A stretch of 64,000 bases of DNA from Ustilaginoidea virens (lineage: Eukaryota; Ascomycota; Sordariomycetes; Hypocreales; Clavicipitaceae), in assembly GCF_000687475.1 (NCBI RefSeq), contig NC_057320.1, forward strand, positions 3,224,001 to 3,288,000, in the 5' to 3' direction. Made by a program: the position numbers and the translations under genes. Positions within the stretch are counted from its first letter, which is position 1, and each line of letters opens with the position of its first letter. The notes beneath the pieces are model-generated. The model had not been told where the DNA came from. It ran no database searches and was given only the letters and a program-made list of their open reading frames with translations. Below are positions 46,301 through 58,377 of this stretch, piece by piece.

Positions 46301-49300
46301 TTATGGGCAGCTAAGGATTGAGCTGAGGTAGTCAACGCGAATCATGTCGCAGCCCTGTTTTGCGTTGGGCTTGAAGCTTCCCTGCTGTTCTGGCTCAGGA
46401 GGTTGACAGCGGGGTTCGTGGAAGCCTCCGTCGTTGCAATACGGAGAGGGACGCAAATTGAAAGCGCGACTGGTTATTGCTGCAAAGCTCCCCTGCCATA
46501 TACGTCCGGAATCCGGGAATTACATCCAGCTTGTAACACTTACCTGAGCCTGCATACGCACATCTACCCACATTGTCACATTCTCACAAGCCAACCACAG
46601 CCATTGCCAACCCCACGATTTCCCCTCACGTGGGCATGCGCGCAGGAAATCGTGTCGTCTGATGGATGGCCAAAAAGAGATTGATTGAGGGCCTTTGATG
46701 GTTAAGCCCGACCAAGAAGAAGCAACGAAAAATGGTTGTGCTCAGAACTAACCCGCAGGCTCCTGAAACCGCCAACGGGTATTGGCCATCGTCCTAGACA
46801 TCACATCACAAGTCTTCCAGCGATGAAGCCTGGTGCACGAAACCAACGATTTCATCGGCAGTGGATACGGCCACTAGACATGATTGCAGGCGGGTGACGC
46901 GATGCCAGCATCTTCCCAGGATGCGAAACGCCCCTTTGCTATTTCATATCGCGAGTTCCTGTGACGGCCAAGTTGGCTGACTTGATCCAACCAAACCTTG
47001 GACCTCGGCACCCTGTGTTTGCTACGATTACAGTAAAGGAAAACACGGGAAAGATGAATGGTCAACCAGGCTGCGCTGACAGTTGCGGGCTGCTCCGTAC
47101 ATACCGCGTGTTTTAACGAAGAGACAACGGAGAATTTAGTGGCGACCAAGCAATTGCCGGATGCCCCTTTTCGACCAGGGAGGGAAAGGAGATCAGCGGC
47201 CTCAGTTAGCCGTTGTTGGCCGGGTACGTGCTGCGGAGTCCGGACTACCTACCTAAGTTAGTGCCCCAGTTCCAACCGCTCAGGGCTCAGGGCCAGGGGT
47301 CGCTCTATGGTCAACCCAGTTCGGCTATTGTTTCTTTCTCTCGTATTCTTTCAGGCTTCTGCTCAATAGCAAGGTCGGTCGACCCAATGAGAAGGTTCGT
47401 GTCTCTTGTTTTCGTTTTCTTGCTCTTCGGTTGGAGAAAGGCTCGCAACCCCCGACCTGATGCGTGGTGGTGCGGCTACAATTGACTTGATGTGGCCCTG
47501 TTCTCGATGGCATGATGTTGTGTGAATGTACAGATATATGGAGCAGATAAGAAGCACGGGGCTTTCCGGGGGGTTAGCTCGGGGGACTTTGTGACAGAAG
47601 CAGCACAATGAAACTCGGGCTGCGTCATTGGGCAGAGCTTGTCGTGCCTATGCTACAGGAATCCCCCGTTTCCATATTCATTATTGACTTCCCGGCTTGG
47701 GGGACTAACCTCTCGGGTAGCTATCTATCTGTATGGACATCATGATAAGGGCTTGCCGGTACCCGGCACCGTACTATTTGCTGCAAAGCCCAAGACGGCG
47801 TTTCGACTTACTTTTTCCATTTAGGTGCGGCGCAAGCTGACGAAAAAGTCACTTGTCTCTTGCGAGCAGCATGGTGAGTAGGTACCGAGGCGCACCGCGT
47901 CGAGTTGGTTACGTCTGTGATTTGAAATCACAGGTTAGTTACAAGTATCCGTACCGACATACGGAGTACTCGGCAGTACAGTAGTACCCCAAGGCTGAGG
48001 CTCGCAGCAACGAATGTGGCAGGTGGCTGGGTTGCTTCAAGGTCGCAGCTGCATATCATGATGACGGGGGTGTGGAAATGTCTCGCATCAGGGCAGTATC
48101 GGCCTGCTAAGATCAGCCTGACAGCATGACGTGGAATGTTCAGATTCATCTGAAGTCGGCATTTCGGTGAAAAACTTGATCGTTCGTTGAGTGCAAGGGG
48201 GTGGGGGCAAAGAGGGAAGAAGGGGGAGAAGGTGAGGGAGAAAGGGGTGGGAAAAGGAGGATAAGAGCTGGTTCCTAAACGCAAACGCCAGGACGAACGA
48301 GCACTCTACCATGTGCTTGGTATGGGAGGTTGACTTGCACACTGAACGCAAGCCGTTTTCCACACTTGACACCCCCCCCCTGTCAATGACTAGGTCATTC
48401 GGATATAAGTGGGTGGAATCGATGAAAAGGAAAAAGGGCTTTGGCGTCCACGTGCTGGTGTGCAGATTAACTGGTCACAGTCACATTTGGAGTTTTGCGG
48501 AGTCCAGACACACGACACTCGATTTTTGCAAGGATCACAGAGAAGCACACCTCAACGCTCGCTCGCTCACTTATGCACGAGGCGCATAAGCCGCCCGCAT
48601 CGCATCCATCCGCATGGGAAGGGAACTCCCGCCAGGTTACATGGTGGAAGCGGGTAAAGGAACCTAGGGGGGGGCAATCACCGGCGGTCAAGAACGCTTT
48701 CGCAAGCCGCTTCGCCAGGGTTGGTTCAAGCCATCTGTGACGCCCGTGGCAGCGCTCTGCCATGCAACTATGCTTCGGCATGACGCGGGTCAAGGCGAGT
48801 TGGCTAGTCCAAAGCAAAGCGGACTGCTCGAAATTCGACCTCTCTTCTTCCTTGGGCGAGGACTGTCGGAGGCATCATTAGAGACCTAGGCTGTGAGGAG
48901 TAGTTTATGGCCGTGCAGGAAACAGCAGCCTTTCCATCTACATGAAGATTTTCTACCGAAGGCACCTCGTCGACATGAAGCACCCAAACTATACAAGTCA
49001 GCAGTCGAACGACCTTGTTCTTGCCTCTTGCCCGTTGGCGAAACACCGAATGACGAGAGACAACTTTTCTCCTCACTTATTTCTCAGGGATGGCCGGATT
49101 GATAACCAGTGCGGGTGACTGCTCGCTTTGCGGGGTACCGAAAACGAGTCAAGGACAGACGCTTCTTCTCAATTCAACAAAGGATTCCGTGGTTGGAGTT
49201 TTGCCTGATTTGGGATTGTCGCTTCCAAATCTGATGGCCACCCCCCCCCTCCCCCCCCTCCTTCGCCCCCTCCCCTTGCTGCCAGCTTCCATCCCGGATA

Positions 49301-50920
49301 ATCGAAAATGACAGCCCTGTGCGGCCCTTTTGCTCATGCACCCTGCTCTGTGTGGGAATACGGGCAAGTTGGCCCAGCTTCTTTCTCTGGTTGGGTTTGA
49401 CGAGGCTGATGGGTGGCACGGATGCTGTGTTGGCAAGTTGGGTACGTGATGCGGATGGGGCGGATGGGGTTGCCAGCATTTGCACACGCCGTCAAGCAGG
49501 AGCAGGCGCACATCTGTCTGCAAGCGCTGCTGCGCCTGCAAACTGCTTCTTGCGGATGGATGGCCGATCTGCGCGGACGGGGGCATCAGAACTGGGCTGG
49601 CATGGGGGGTGGGTAGCAAGCAAGAGGGTGCTTTGCTTTGCTACTGGCCCTGGCCCACTGGAGATGGCCTTGACCTGGTCACGGTCACCTTGTCCGTGTT
49701 CCACGTATCTGGGGACACATGGCAAAGGCCCTGTGTGATTTTGGCGTGGCTTCCCTCCCCTCCTTTTTTACAATGCCGAGCTCGCAACGCCGACGCTCGT
49801 ACTCCGTCCCGGGGACAGACAGCTCTATCCAGCCCGCTTGTCCCCTCCGGTCGAATGCGTACTGGGCTTGGGTGAGTGCAAGATTCCCTCCATTTTCCCC
49901 ATCATACACACGGAGGGCTCATTATCCCACAGGGCAGCGCAGCGCATGCTAGTACAAGCTGGAGAGAGTCGGGACGAGCCTCAACATCAACCGTCATCAC
50001 TCATCGCCGTCGCATCTCTGACAACCGCCGCCAATCTGGAAAGCTGTTTCACGGCGCAAAGTGCCTCCCGGCTGACCCATCGAGGAACCCCCCCCCCCCC
50101 CCCCCCCCCCTTTCCCCCCCCTTCCCCCTTCCCCCCGCCCCAGATTAGCAGATCTTCTTTTCCCCTTTGACACGCCGGTGGCCGACCGGGGCAACAACGA
50201 CCAACGCTCAACTCGACCTCCCCATGTTACACGAATGGCACCCCCGGAGAACAATGCCACAAGGTGCAACGAGGGGATTCCTTCTTGCAACGATACATTG
50301 CTTCCCCCGTCAAATAACATGGAGCCACGACGGGGTCCGTATCCCATGACTTATCACGCCACAGCCTTTTTGCACCTGGGCCCCATGAATGAGCCCGACT
50401 CTGACGTCTGACTTGTGACTTGTGACGCTTGACTCTCCGAGTCCCGAGTACGGGACAGGTCGGTGTTTCCCCAGCCGTGCAGGGCAGCCAGGGTCTGGTG
50501 CTCGTTTCGCGTTTGCCGTCATCATCAACTTACGATTGCGCACTGCCCTGAGAAATCGGCTCTCATGGCCGCAAGGGAGGCGGGCCGCGGGCCTACAAGA
50601 TGCCAGCGGCTCGGGTTACTGTGGCTTCAATCTGAAACGAGCAACACGTAGGCCTGCGGGCATGGAAAGCGCACGCGGTACCCTGATGATCGGCCCGCTG
50701 ATCCTCATTTGCAATGTCGTCATACTACCGGGTTGCACGCGAAGCCTTCTTCTTCAAGTCGGGTACTCCGTACGCGACGTCTGTCCCAAGCGCTACAGAC
50801 CTAAACAACCGTACGGAGTACTACCTTGCCATGCCATTTTATTTCACCTTTTTCTTTTATCCCCCCTCCTCAAAAGTCCCAACCACCTCCCGTGATGCTT
50901 TCAATGCCAATGCCCGCCCC

Positions 50921-53901
50921 CTACAGGTCTACCGCCGGGCACGGCGTGCTTCGTATCTCCCTGATGGTTTGCCTGGTGCGCGCGTTGTCCTCGAAACTAG
51001 CGTGAATAAGGTCGACGACCTCGTCCTCGTTCCAGTAGTAGCTCAGCCTGTCCTCGCACCACAATCTGCGGATGCCGCCGAGGTCGCTCTGCAGCACCTC
51101 GCCCAGGTACTTCAGCCGCGGCCAGTTGGGCGCGTACTGGTCCGTCGTTGACGCCTCGTCGCGGCTCGCCCGGGCTGCCCCGAGCTTGCTGGGCAGGAAC
51201 AGATCGTCCAGCGCGGTGGCTGCCGCGATGAGGCTCGCGATGCGGTAAGCCTCGTCCTGCCCTATCGACGGCAAATCCAGCACGTCGGCTATGACGCGAG
51301 TCGCCAAGGCGTCGACCAACGACCCGACCGCCTGCAGCCAGACGGACCGGGCCAAGATGCCCTCCCAGAGAGTCGCCATCTCCCTGATGCGTCTCGTGCC
51401 GGCCTCGAGCGCGGCTGCCGCGTCCTCTTGCTGCACGACGCTTTGGGATGCGCCCAGGAGATCCTGCAGCACCGTCCTCTGGACGTGCATTTCGTTGGCG
51501 TAGCTGCGGTTGGCAAAGTTTTGCATCGTCTTGACGTCGTTGCCCAGCCGCAGCATGTTCCGCGCCCGTGCTGTAACATCCTGGCGTTCTTTCCACGCCT
51601 CTGAGAGTTTGGACAATTCTTCCGCAAGATACACGGCGTCGTTGTACAGGTACCTGGGCATGCCTTGGTCAGCATATTGGCTGGCCAAGCCGTAGACAAT
51701 GCTGAACAGCGTAGAAAGAATGACAAGCATGACGACGCAAGAGGCAGGGAGTACCGCCGCATTGATCACAAAGCAAAGAGGACAAGATAGGGCCAGAAAA
51801 CTCACATGTTGCCTCCCTCAGCCAAGGCGTAGTAGTATGGCGAAATAGCCCTGAAGAGCGCCAATATCAAGGTCGGCAAGCTGAACAATCCCGGTGCGGT
51901 AGGCGCGATGAGGCGATATTCTTCCCTTCCCTGCGTCAGCACGGCTGCGTTCTCCAAAACCGTCACGATCAAATCCATGACCGGTTCCGGCATCGATGAG
52001 ATGTGATATTTCTCTCGGAGCACTAGTTCTCTCTTCTCCTCTGGGGCGGCAGCCTTGGTTTTTGGCTTCTTCCCGACCGGCTTTGTGGGCTCCGGGTCCC
52101 CCGTTGTCGTGTCGTCCTCGCCCCAGCCCCAGGCGTCTGCTCCGGCGTCTTCATCCTCTGCAGCGTCGGTTTTGGACGCTTCGGCACCCTCGTTGCCTTG
52201 CCGGTCGGCAGCCTCGTCGTCATCCCAGCCCCAAGCGGCGACGCCATCGTCTTCTCCTGCCGTTGTTGCTGCCGTTGTTGCTGCCGTTGTTGCTGCCGTT
52301 GTTGCTGACGTGACTTGCGTATGACTTTTTGCCTCTTCTGCGGGCTCCTCAGCGCCCTCCTCGTCGTCCCAAGCGTCATCCCAGGCAGCTCCCCAGTCAT
52401 TGGCATCTGCTGCGGCGCCGGCGCCGGCGCCTGTGGCTGCAAGTTCTTTGCCCTCGGACATGGTCACCATATGCTTCTCAATCCTTTCGACCTGCTTGGG
52501 CCGACCAATGCCACCGGCAAGCCTAGTTCTAATGGTATCCAGTGCTGTTTCTCGGCGTCGAGTGAGCCATGTCATGTGTGCCTTGTCTGCCCATTCGCGC
52601 AGTTCCTCAAAGCCAGCATAGCCACTTGCCTCCAGGGCGGAGCAAAAGATTTGGGTCCTGTCAATCATGATTTGAAATCGTGGTATTTCCTCCAGAGAGC
52701 ATGGAACCGCAGGATTCAGCCACTGCTGAATCAACCGGGGAATCAACTCGGTCACCATGAACCCACCCAAGATGTTGAGCAGCTCCGCAGGCAGCTTTCG
52801 TGACACAAACGAAAATACTGCTTCGAGATCCAGTAGCAGAGATTCAATGGTGCCGTCACTGTGGCCGGTTAATGCGAGCTCGTCGCCACAAACTTCAATC
52901 GCTTTTGCGGGTTTCTTGGACTGGTCCATCCTGGCCGAGACTATCGCGCCATCTAGGTTCCGCCAGAGCTGCTCCATGCGCTCATCCGTTTCCTTGTAAG
53001 CATTCAAGGCGATGACTGCTTCGGACAGTGTCATCCCTCCCTCTGTCAGACGTTAGCATCTCGACATGACACATGCAGCATGAGAGACGGTGCTGATCGT
53101 CGTACCAGGCAGAGATTCATGAATGGTCATTCCACCTCGATCCACATCAAGCTGCACAAGCTCTTTCCATATGTTATTGAACACCGTGTGGATGCTTGAT
53201 TTCAGTTCAGAAGCTCGGTGATCCAGCAACCTAACGATTCGGCAGGTTTTGCTTACACCGACCTCGTCGATCAAGTTCCGTGATTCTATGCAATGTTACC
53301 AACGATGTGCTTTCCGAGCCATGAAATTCATTGCAGAAAAATGGCAGAAAAACATACGTTCTAAAAGCCGAAAAGAATCGAGAATGCGTTTCTCGTTCCG
53401 TGCCGCCTCAGTCTGGTCCAAAAGTTGACTTAAGCCCGCAATCTTTGTCAAGACGGCATGAAGCTGCTGACTGTACTGCACTTCTTGGGTGAGAAACCGG
53501 GTCTTGTCTTGGGCATCTCGTACCAGCTCCCCCGATATGTCGGGAGCTTCAGATTGCCGCACAATGTCGTTTGCTATCGTCTTGGAGCGAACGATGTCGT
53601 CCTGCAGAGTCTTGGCATTTTGCGCCCACGAGCTGACGTCGGTTTTTATTTCCTCATTGATGGCGTGAATTTCGGCCTATTTTGCGGGTGAGCCAAGCGT
53701 CCCAGACATTCTTGATTCTGATTGCAGCAAAATCACCTCTAGTACAGCCTTGGATCTGTCCAGGGCCTCAATGGCAGGCTCGAGGTCAATGTCGGGCACG
53801 GGCGGCAAGACTGAAATATCTTCGGGGAACATCCCTTCCAAGGAAAACGTGACGATGGCGTCACTGAGCCGCTGCGGCTCCGTCGCCGCGGCCATGGCCA
53901 T
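50921..53901 (-). CDS. dsl1: ZW10/Dsl1-type vesicle tethering protein
   Basis: Member of the ZW10 family; in fungi this subunit works with Tip20 and Sec39 to tether Golgi-derived COPI vesicles at the ER. Five exons: 53737-53901, 53358-53676, 53106-53285, 51806-53042, 50921-51653 (877 residues); introns of 60, 72, 63, 152 bp all keep phase, giving for example SLPEGGMTLSEAVIALNAYKE. The N-terminal half is coiled-coil/helical (SQLLDQTEAARNEKRILDSF); the C-terminal helical domain includes NWPRLKYLGEVLQSDLGGI. Between them (~430-560) lies an acidic, disordered insert with three Trp motifs: DWGAAWDDAWDDEE near 437, AWGWDDDE near 491 and AWGWGEDD near 525, plus an Ala-Thr repeat. Such Trp/acidic motifs form the COPI-binding lasso of yeast Dsl1. 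The start at 53901 has an alternative six bases downstream. Confidence 0.88.
52261..52308. repeat. 12-bp coding repeat, four copies, in the ZW10/Dsl1 gene
   Basis: CGTTGTTGCTGC on the plus strand repeats four times, with a change in the last copy. On the gene's strand it encodes alternating Ala-Ala and Thr-Thr between two Trp/acidic motifs. Confidence 0.92.
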
Positions 53902-55025
53902 GGCTTGAAATGAGTCGGAGGGGATGGCCGCCCTGGACTGTTGGAGGCATAGATGATGCTTGATGATGATGCTTACTGGGTTCAACGGGTGTAGCGACGG
54001 GGGCGCAACGGGCCAAGTACGCCGCGACCGAATGTCCTATAGCCCTATGAGTGTCTCATTTGCTGCCCGATGGTCCCGTGCTCTGTTGACTGCTCTGTCG
54101 TGGTGATGAAATCACACAGGTAGGCAGGCAGGCAAGCAAGCTGTCAAGTTTCCCAGCCAGCACAAGCACAGCACAGCATGACAGCATGACCAGGCGGAAT
54201 GTGGCTGGGTGGTTGCCGCAGGCCCCACAGTAGCCTTGGGCACTGGGGCTGGGGCTGGGGCTTGGGCTGGGGCTGGTGCGATTGTCCGCGCTGAAAGCTG
54301 CTCGTTCAGGGAAAGCAATCAGCCGGCGACGTGCGAGTCACAAGGGGTTGCAATACATTTCACCACCACCATCATTACGCAGTCGCTGTTGTTGCGTCCA
54401 GAGGGAAAAGACAGCAAGGATAGAATACCTGGAGCCTCATCACAACGTCAAATCCTTGCATCCATCCTCCTCAGTGAAGGTGGGAGGGAGCCTGACGACA
54501 GCGGGGTAGTTCCTTCCTCCAACCCCTCCAACCCAATCAATCCACCAATCCCACCAATCCACTAACTAATCCAGCCCATCCAGCCCTCTCTCAATCTACC
54601 TGAAGCCGAGATCTTCAGATCTTCAGGCACTTCGAGGGACCAGGGCCGCTTCTTCCATATATCTGCCGTCAGTGAAGGTGAGTTGGCATCATTGATACCC
54701 TGGCAAACCGCAAACAGCATGGAAAAAGCGAAAGAGCTACCGAGCAGAATCTCGTCATGATGGCTTCTCATTTCCCGACCCCATGTGTTTTCCCAGGCAC
54801 CTTTCGCAGAAAGACCTCGCATGTCAGCAGCGATGGCTACTCCACGTCTCGAGCCTTGTGTGCTTTTTTGAACTCTGCAAGAGCGCCAATTCACGCCCAG
54901 TAACGGTCAAAGAATGAATGGCATCAAGCCCAGTGGCTTCCTTGGCCCTATCTCATGTCGTTGGAAATCAGGTTGATTCGTCTGGAATCTTGGGTTGGCT
55001 GACGATTTCAATGCACAGTCTCACC
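53902..55025. promoter_or_regulatory. Divergent promoter between ZW10/Dsl1 and the M16 protease
   Basis: About 1.1 kb. Contains CAGG/GCAGGCAA short repeats (54118-54135), a G-run cluster at 54245-54272, and CCAATC repeats (54534-54560). A 110-residue minus frame at 54562-54894 has no recognisable feature and is not annotated. An AATGCACAG acceptor-like site ends 7 bp before the protease start, so a 5' UTR intron is possible. Confidence 0.5.
54245..54272 (+). other. Potential G-quadruplex: five G-runs with 2-3 base loops
   Basis: Runs of 4, 4, 4, 3 and 4 G separated by CT or CTT lie on the plus strand. Such spacing meets the usual pattern for an intramolecular quadruplex. It sits in the divergent promoter, 344 bp upstream of the ZW10/Dsl1 start. 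Confidence 0.75.
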
Positions 55026-58000
55026 ATGCCGTCCACGACGCTATCGTCTCAGTTCCGCAAGGTGCAGAGCTTCAAGATAGACTATGCACCTTGCACCATT
55101 ACTCATTATGTGTCGGAGCGAAGTGGCATGCATGTTGTCGTAGCTGATCGGCAAGGGCCCAAGATAAACGGATACTTTACTCTGGCGACGGAAATCTTGG
55201 ACGACTCGGGCGCACCACATACGCTGGAGCACCTCGTCTTCATGGGATCCAAGAGCTACCAGTTCAAAGGCCTTCTAGATAAGCTCTCTTCCCGAGCATA
55301 CTCTGGCACCAACGCTTGGACCGCGACGGATCACACGGCTTACACACTAGAAACCGCGGGTTGGGAAGGTTTTGCCCAAGTTCTCCCCGTCTACCTAGAA
55401 CACATCATCCTCCCCACGATTACTGATGAGGCAATCACCACTGAGGTTTGGCATATAGACGGCGGGGGAAATGACGCTGGCGTCGTGTATTCCGAGATGC
55501 AAGCAGTGCAGTTCCGAAGCGCCGAGATCATGGATCTTAAAGCTCGCCGCCTCTTGTACCCAAAAGACGTAGGCTTTCGCTATGAGACCGGTGGAATGAC
55601 TGATGCCCTGCGTGTCCTCACACCTGAGCGGATTCGCCAGTTTCACCGGGACATGTACCAGCCGCGAAACCTCTGCCTGGTAATTGTTGGCGAAACCGAC
55701 CATGGAAATCTATTGCAAATCTTGGATGATTTCGAAGAAAGCATAAAAGATGACATCCCTCCGCCGGATTCCCCTTTCAACCGGTGCGTATAGAAAGCAT
55801 CTCCATACGTTAGGGGTTAGAAATTTCCTTGACTAACTGACCGGCTGTGACTGTCTTGTCCAGACCTTGGCTGGACTCTGCTCAGCCTCCTGCCCTTGGA
55901 GAAACCATTGTGACCACGGCTGAGTTTCCCGAGGAAGACGAATCAGTTGGTGAGATCCTCATTGGTTTTTTTGGCCCCAACTGTGTCGACCTAATTGAAA
56001 CATCTGCTCTCAACGTTTTGCTCACTTACTTGTGCGGCTCATCTGTTTCTGTCCTCGAGAATATCCTTGTCGAAAAGGAGGAGCTCGCCAGCTCGATAAC
56101 GAACTGGTGGGAGGCCCGACCAAATTCCGTCATTTGGCTTCAACCGACAGGTGTTGCGACGGATAAACTAGAGCAGGTTGAGAAGCGACTGTTTGAGGTT
56201 TTGAGAGACGTGGCCTCGAAGCCGCTCGATATGGACTATATGCTCGAATGCATCCGACGAGAGAAGCGCCAGGTCAAGTTTCAGGCCGAAACTTCAGAGT
56301 CATTCTATTCCACAAACATCATCACGGACTACTTGTTTGGCAAGCGAGATGGCTCAACTCTCCGAGAACTCGCCTCTCTGCGCGAATACGACGTTTTGGA
56401 GAAGTGGACGGATGAGGAATGGCGAGCTTTTCTCAAAAAGTGGATGGCGGATGCCCATCACATATCCGTGCTCGGCAAGCCTTCGCATGAGCTGGCTAAA
56501 AAGATGAAGAGCGACGAAGAAGCCTTCATTGCGAAGAGAAAACAGGAGCTAGGCACAGCTGGGCTGGAGAAGCTGGCAGCTCGTCTCGAGCAAGCCAAGA
56601 AAAAAAACGACCAGCCCATTCCAGCCGAGATAATTGATCGATGGAGTGTTCCCGGCACAGAGTCGATTCATTTCATCGAATCCGACACTGCGCGATCGGG
56701 CTACGCGCGATCCATCGGCTTGGGGACCGGCCCGGCACAGACAATGATTGATTCTGCCCGTGATGGCAAGTTGCCCCTTTTTATCCAGTTTGAGGACGTG
56801 CCGACGAGCTTTGTGCATATAAACATCCACCTCGGCACCTCGGAGGTGCCAGTGGAACTGAAACCCCTCATGTCCATTTTCAGCGACAACTTCTTCAACA
56901 CTCACATCATGCGTGATGGCAACCGAGTCGATTTTGAACAGGTTGTCATGGAGCTTGAACGAGACAGTATTGGCTACGGCATTGGATCTTCCCGGTCTTT
57001 CGGAGACGCTGATGGGTTCCTTGTTCAGTTTCAAGTTGAACCCGACAAGTACGCTGCCGCAGTCAAGTGGTTGCGAACCATGATGTTTGACTCTGTCTTT
57101 GACCCCCAACGCCTCCAAGCAGCGGTCAACAAGGCGCTGGCCGACATTCCCGAGGAGAAGCGCGATGGACGTGGAATGGCTGCAGAGATCGACGCCGCCA
57201 TTCACATGAACAAGTCGTCCTTGACCGTGGCCAAACGCACCCTGGTCAAGGCTGTGTATCTGAAGCGCCTCAAAAAGCTCCTGAAAACCGAACCACGGAA
57301 AGTAGTGGATTGGTTCAACACGATACGAAAGTCCCTCTTCACCTTTCAGAACATGCGGTTTCTGGTCACTGCCGACGTGGCGAAGCTCCAGGATCCAATC
57401 GTAACTTGGAATGCCCTCGCCGAGGTACTGCATGAGCAGGAGGACATGGTCCCTATCCCCAAGTTCGTGGATCTGCTCAACGATGAAGGGCGGAGGCCCG
57501 GCTCCGTTGGGGCCACCGTCGTGCCGATGACCACGCTCGACAGCTCGTACTCTGTCAGCACTGCATCCAGCATCACGTCCCTCTCCGACCCCAAATTTGC
57601 CGCCATCATGGTGGCCATTGGCTATCTCGAGACGGTAGAAGGCCCGCTGTGGAATGCAGTCCGAGGCGCTGGTTACGCCTACGGCTCCTACTTCTCGCGC
57701 AACATCGACTCGGGTATCCTGTCCTACCGAGTCTACCGATCTCCGGATGCATACAAAGCCATTTCCGCGTCCCGCGACGCCATCCAAAAGATTGCAACAG
57801 GGGAAGTAGCCATTGATAAACATCTCCTCGAAGGTACGGTCAGCCAAGTTGTCGTCATGTTTGCCGATGAGCAGGCTACCATGTCGAGTGCGGCGCAGCG
57901 AAACTTTATCCAGAATGTCGTGCGTGGCCTGTCCAAGGATTGGAGCAAGGAGGTGCTCAAGAAGGTCCGGGACGTGACGGCGGACGAGATCCGAAGCGTA

Positions 58001-58377
58001 TTGAGAGAGTACATATTGCCTTGTTTCGAGCCTGGTAAAAGCAACGTGGTTATTACCTGCGCCAAGCTGATGAGCGAGGTATGTTTTTTTTTCCCCGTTT
58101 CCGTCAATAACGGTGCCAAAGAATGATGGCCTCAAGAGTTATTGCGCCGAGTAAGTACTGACTATTCGTCTAGAACATGGAGACGGCTTTCAAGGGGATG
58201 GGATACAAAGTGCAGACGCACGAATTGAGCCATTTCCACGACGACTACGGCCTAACGGCTGGACAGGAAGATGGTGATGATGATGATGATGATGATGATG
58301 ATGACGAGGATGATGATGATGATGATGAAGATGGATCGGAAGGTTCTCGTGATTCAGATGGTTCAGACGAGGACTAA
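55026..58377 (+). CDS. M16-family zinc metalloprotease (Cym1/PreP-like M16C group)
   Basis: Predicted inverzincin peptidase. Exons are 55026-55783, 55864-58078 and 58174-58377 (1058 residues); introns are 80 and 95 bp. Splicing gives PFNRPWLDSAQPP. The inverted zinc motif HTLEH is at residues 65-69, with the distal glutamate in GVVYSEMQ near 157; the other M16 repeats follow (EILIGFFGP; GTSEVPVELKPLMSIFSDNF; EGPLWNAVRGAGYAYGSYFS). Size and order match the ~1000-residue single-chain proteases that enclose peptides. There is no strong mitochondrial presequence, so a cytosolic homologue such as yeast Sdd3 (YOL098C) is likelier than Cym1. The last exon adds a tail of about 25 Asp/Glu encoded by GAT repeats (58272-58330). 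An in-frame ATG at 55011 would add five residues. Confidence 0.9.
58079..58173 (+). other. Last intron of the M16 protease gene
   Basis: GTATGT donor, GTACTGAC branch near 58155-58162 and a GTCTAG acceptor. Without splicing the protein ends 15 codons into the intron at TGA 58124-58126, losing the acidic tail. Confidence 0.85.

Larger units (their letters stand above)
36459..50920. other. 14.5 kb gene-poor block with dispersed short motifs and simple repeats
   Basis: I find no reading frame here that looks like a protein: the longest frames are low in complexity, rich in Cys/Trp/Arg or in homopolymers, and do not extend by plausible splicing. I also see no convincing tRNA or 5S gene. What it does hold: 15 copies of TACGGAGTA or its complement; clusters of TACCTAGGTACC-like motifs (38685-38730, 39300-39420, 42135-42200); runs of G19 (40924-40942), C18 (41332-41349), T30 (41552-41581) and C23 (50088-50110); and short tandem arrays at 39870, 42675, 43122 and 43331. 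The left 1-2 kb is presumably the PLC1 promoter. Base composition is not AT-rich as in fresh RIP, so this may be very old repeat debris, non-coding RNA loci or regulatory DNA. Confidence 0.6.

Noticed and set aside
54562..54894. A 110-codon minus-strand frame between ZW10/Dsl1 and the M16 protease
   Set aside because: No recognisable features, and it would have to sit inside a compact divergent promoter.
56549..58135. A 528-codon open frame antisense to the M16 protease
   Set aside because: It lies exactly opposite a confident conserved gene, its translation has no recognisable domain, and it arises from the codon bias of the sense strand. The sense gene's introns and catalytic motif settle the strand.
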